Positions 61,704 to 64,000 of a stretch of 64,000 nt of DNA are shown one piece after another. Where the stretch lies: positions 2,870,001 through 2,934,000 of the forward strand of contig NZ_JNIR01000001.1 in the NCBI RefSeq assembly GCF_000702605.1, read 5' to 3'. The position numbers and the translations under genes were made by a program. This stretch comes from Exiguobacterium acetylicum DSM 20416 (GTDB taxonomy: Bacteria; Bacillota; Bacilli; Exiguobacteriales; Exiguobacteriaceae). Numbering within the stretch: the first letter of the stretch is position 1; every line of letters begins with the position of its first letter. The notes below the pieces were generated by a model, which did no database searches, was not told the origin of the DNA, and saw only the letters and a list, made by a program, of their open reading frames with translations.

Positions 61704-62360
61704 TTAATCCTTATGAATGCGGACGGTCACATTCATACCAGGTCGAATGTCGAGTGATTTTTCTTGCGAGAGTGATACTTTAACGGGAATGACTTGTGCG
61801 ACTTTCGTGTAGTTCGCGTTTCCGTTTGAAGAAGGCATCATTGAGAACGTAGAAGCCGTCGTCATCCCGATTTGCTCGACTTCACCAGAAAGTGTCGTGT
61901 CCGGGTAGCTGTCGACATAGACATCTACTGTTTGTCCGACTTTGATTTCATCGATTTCTGTTTCTTCGATGTTCGCTGTGACCCAAAGGTCGTTTAAGTC
62001 AAATCCGTAAGCAAGTGGTGTACCTGCTGCGACGAAGCCATTCTTTGTCGCCATCGACTGAACGATTGTTACTTTCGCAGGCATCGAAACAGAAAGATCT
62101 GTCGGTTTTTGTCCAGCTTGTGCAGTCATGATGTGACCAAGTGTTGCACCGCTGTCGAGCGATTCGCCTGTTTTTGCCGACCAGTCTGTTAATTTACCGG
62201 CGCTTGGACTCGCAATCGTTATCATTTTGCCATCGATTTTTGCATTGTCTGTTTTGACATAGCTCGTTGCTTGATCGTAATAGTAGTATCCGACAACACC
62301 ACCACCAATCAAAACGATGAGTGTCACGATATTGATGATTAATAGTTTTTTCATACTCAT
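61704..62360 (-). CDS. HlyD/EmrA-type efflux adaptor
   Basis: A 218-aa membrane fusion protein. A basic start and a membrane segment at about 6-26 lead into a split biotinyl-lipoyl domain (YVKTDNAKIDGKMITIASPSAGKL, then VSMPAKVTIVQS) and beta-barrel parts (LWVTANIEETEIDEIKVGQ, IRPGMNVTVRI). There is no long coiled-coil hairpin between the lipoyl halves, as is usual for Gram-positive adaptors. ATG 62360 is used; AAAGGAT lies 12 nt upstream. A hairpin TACTCCTC / GAGGAGTA (62406-62427) lies in its leader. Confidence 0.88.
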   Translation of the reverse strand: MSMKKLLIINIVTLIVLIGGGVVGYYYYDQATSYVKTDNAKIDGKMITIASPSAGKLTDWSAKTGESLDSGATLGHIMTAQAGQKPTDLSVSMPAKVTIVQSMATKNGFVAAGTPLAYGFDLNDLWVTANIEETEIDEIKVGQTVDVYVDSYPDTTLSGEVEQIGMTTASTFSMMPSSNGNANYTKVAQVIPVKVSLSQEKSLDIRPGMNVTVRIHKD

Positions 62361-62475
62361 GGGTGTGTTTGCATCCTTTCTTGTGTACAATCGATTCAAA
62401 AAAAGTACTCCTCTGGGGGGAGGAGTAATTAATATAGTTAATTATATGGATAGTTAGGTAACAAACAACCGACAA

Positions 62476-62496
62476 TTTCCGACAAAATGTCGGAAA
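62476..62496. promoter_or_regulatory. 21-bp operator of the efflux regulator
   Basis: TTTCCGACA, AAA, TGTCGGAAA is a perfect 9-3-9 palindrome between the divergent efflux operon and the TetR gene, with an additional CCGACA half at 62469. On the minus strand a -35 TTGTTT / -10 TATAAT pair for the adaptor lies just beyond it (62441-62468). Binding is inferred. Confidence 0.65.
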
Positions 62497-62552
62497 AATA
62501 GATGATAACGGATTCATTAATGAAAAGATGATGAAAAAGGAGTGAAATATGG

Positions 62553-63158
62553 ATGAATGAGAGCCGTGATCCTCGACCAAAACGGTCACGTGACCGTATT
62601 ACAATGGTATTATTTCGTTTACTGAAGACGCACAGCTTCTCAAGTATTACGGTCAAAATGTTGACGGATGGAGCCGGTGTGAACCGTTCGACCTTCTACG
62701 CACACTATACGGATAAGTATGATTTGCTTGACCAAATCGTTGAGGAGCAAATGAAGGCACTTGAACAAGCGATTCGGATCACCGGTACAGGAACTGCCTT
62801 TCCGACAGTCGAGCAGGTGAGTCGCTATTTTGCTCGGTTGTTCATTCATATCGAAGAAAATGAATTATTCTATCAGACGATGCTTGTTCAAGGACCGATC
62901 AAAACGTTCATCTCGCGCTTTCTCGATACGTTGAAAGAGAATTACCGACTAATGTTTCGACCGCAAATCACAGAAGAAGCTACGTTCGTCGATCGGGACT
63001 TATTATTAAACTATGTCATTGGTGGACAGTTGGGATTGTTGATTTCTTGGTTACGAAACGGTCGACCGTATTCATCAGAGTATATGGCAGAACAATTAAG
63101 TCGGATGATCGTCTTTGGAACAGTAGAAAGCATCGGTTTTCCTAAAGAGCCGGAATGA
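62553..63158 (+). CDS. TetR/AcrR family regulator of the efflux operon
   Basis: A 201-aa regulator. The HTH is SFSSITVKMLTDGAGVNRSTFYAHYTDKYDLLDQI at about 29-63, followed by a helical C-terminal domain of the TetR_C_33 or DhaS type (LFIHIEENELFYQTML, NYVIGGQLGLLISWL). ATG 62553 is 9 nt from AAAGGAG; an ATG at 62549 opens only three codons. It is divergent from the EmrAB-type pump with a perfect palindrome between, the usual design for drug-induced derepression. Confidence 0.9.
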   Translation: MNESRDPRPKRSRDRITMVLFRLLKTHSFSSITVKMLTDGAGVNRSTFYAHYTDKYDLLDQIVEEQMKALEQAIRITGTGTAFPTVEQVSRYFARLFIHIEENELFYQTMLVQGPIKTFISRFLDTLKENYRLMFRPQITEEATFVDRDLLLNYVIGGQLGLLISWLRNGRPYSSEYMAEQLSRMIVFGTVESIGFPKEPE

Positions 63159-63162
63159 AGAC

Positions 63163-63193
63163 GTAAAAAAAGACACTTCCCTACGGAAGTGTC
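63163..63193 (-). terminator. diguanylate cyclase gene terminator
   Basis: On the minus strand GGACACTTCC / GGAAGTGTC with a 4-nt loop is followed by seven T. It serves only the minus-strand gene. Confidence 0.82.
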
Positions 63194-63201
63194 CAGTCAG
63201 G

Positions 63202-63990
63202 TTAAGCTTGTCGGAATGCAAGTTCTTTCGTGTAGATCGTACTCCGATTCCGTCCGCTTTCTTTTGAGTAATACAACGCTTTATCTGCCTGTTGTAATGC
63301 TTCAAGTGACGTATGAGAACCACTAGAATGCGCGATTCCAAGCGAAATCGTGATTTGTAGATCAGGTACATCTGCTGTCGGGAACAGGTTACGTGCGACC
63401 GTCAGCCGAGCTAGTTCTGCGATTTTTTGCGCTTCTTTCGCCGAAGTACTTGGTAAGATGATTAAAAATTCTTCACCACCGTACCGTCCGACGAGGTCGT
63501 CTGGACGCGTCAAGGAAGCAAGAGTCATGCCGAGTTGGCGTAACACATCATCGCCCGCATCATGACCATATGTATCATTGACATGCTTGAAGAAATCGAT
63601 ATCGATGAGTACAAGCGAATAGCCTTGGTCGGTCGAACCGACAAGCGAAAGGGAGTCATCAAGACGACGACGATTGGCGAGCCCTGTCAATGCATCCGTC
63701 ATGGCGAGTTTCTGCTGATACTGGATGTTTTCGAAGTGACGGCGTAATTCCGTTAGCAATCGAAAAGCGACAAAGCCAGCTAATAAATTAAAGAAGACGT
63801 ACGCAATCGAGATTTTAAAGAATGTCGACCAGCTGTGCGTCAGGATGTAGATGGCGGGTAACGAATAGAGAATACCGACCAACACCATAAGCTGAAAATG
63901 ACGCATCGAGACATGGACGAATCGACGAATGATTCCGATTGTCGTGATGAACAAGACGATGATCAGCGTAGATAAATAAAAACCTTCCAT
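63202..63990 (-). CDS. Membrane diguanylate cyclase (GGDEF), start uncertain at window edge
   Basis: At least 262 aa. Three to four membrane segments (residues 4-20, 30-52, 58-80) precede a GGDEF domain beginning MTDALTGLANRR. The active loop is GGEEF with the allosteric I-site RPDD five residues before it, so activity and product inhibition by c-di-GMP are expected. DIDFFKHVNDTYGHDAGD is the metal and substrate region. The ATG at 63990 has no ribosome site in the 10 nt left, so the true start may lie outside the window. Confidence 0.88.
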   Translation of the reverse strand: MEGFYLSTLIIVLFITTIGIIRRFVHVSMRHFQLMVLVGILYSLPAIYILTHSWSTFFKISIAYVFFNLLAGFVAFRLLTELRRHFENIQYQQKLAMTDALTGLANRRRLDDSLSLVGSTDQGYSLVLIDIDFFKHVNDTYGHDAGDDVLRQLGMTLASLTRPDDLVGRYGGEEFLIILPSTSAKEAQKIAELARLTVARNLFPTADVPDLQITISLGIAHSSGSHTSLEALQQADKALYYSKESGRNRSTIYTKELAFRQA

Positions 63991-64000
63991 TTGATCAACT

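Overview
The window looks like a chromosomal segment of a low-to-mid GC Gram-positive of the Bacilli, most like Exiguobacterium. This rests on gene content and order (rrn-tRNA, then rocF, sigW, rsiW, cdaA, cdaR, glmM, glmS), a glmS ribozyme, TarI/TarJ wall polymer genes, and Bacillus-type cre, Rex, Fur and sigma-W sites. The genus call is inference; no database search was possible.

Layout. 1-2156: 3' end of 23S rRNA, 5S rRNA and seven tRNAs (Asn, Glu, Thr, Tyr, Lys, Gly, Ala). 2.3-10.4 kb: arginase, the sigma-W/anti-sigma pair, the c-di-AMP cyclase with its regulator CdaR, and the amino-sugar genes glmM and glmS, which link c-di-AMP, envelope stress and peptidoglycan precursor supply. 10.4-12.6 kb: a visibly A/T-rich island directly behind glmS. 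It carries a class III nucleotide-cyclase-like protein and a TIR-domain protein split by a frameshift, and is the best candidate here for an undescribed (probably defence) system. 12.6-20.3 kb: housekeeping and stress genes (esterase, SDR, cysteine hydrolase, GNAT, APH-like kinase, renalase-like oxidoreductase, HxlR/QOR2 pair, PPK2). 20.3-24.9 kb: a sugar-acid operon (dehydrogenase, DUF1537 kinase, GntP permease) with a divergent GntR regulator. 25-30.2 kb: a DMT / Crp-type regulator / DMT sandwich, a YfnB-like HAD hydrolase, two acetyltransferases, a GTPase and a peroxiredoxin. 30.3-37 kb: manA, manC and a decaying exopolysaccharide cluster with a nonsense-broken response regulator, two glycosyltransferases and two gene fragments joined at a deletion. 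37-40.5 kb: a YpfJ-type protease, an intact IS3-family element sitting in a split terminator, an NTF2-like gene and an Rrf2 regulator. 40.6-44.1 kb: cydD-cydC behind a Rex-type operator. 44.4-50.5 kb: a small hydrolase, then the kynurenine operon (kynU, permease, kynA, kynB) with a divergent TetR regulator. 50.5-52.3 kb: a DM13 lipid-anchored or membrane protein and a frameshifted MFS exporter. 52.4-58.5 kb: an acyltransferase and wall teichoic acid genes (TagF-like, tarI, tarJ, TagF/TarB-like). 58.6-64 kb: a Fur-box nitroreductase, a membrane protein, an EmrAB-type efflux pair with a divergent TetR regulator, and a diguanylate cyclase at the window edge.

Five genes or loci are visibly broken: sigW (2-nt loss), the TIR gene (A7 tract), a response regulator (TGA), an MFS exporter (G7 tract), and an exopolysaccharide deletion junction. 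Some may be sequence errors, since two sit in homopolymers, but the deletion junction and the nonsense codon look like real decay. Regulatory calls are by-eye consensus matches.
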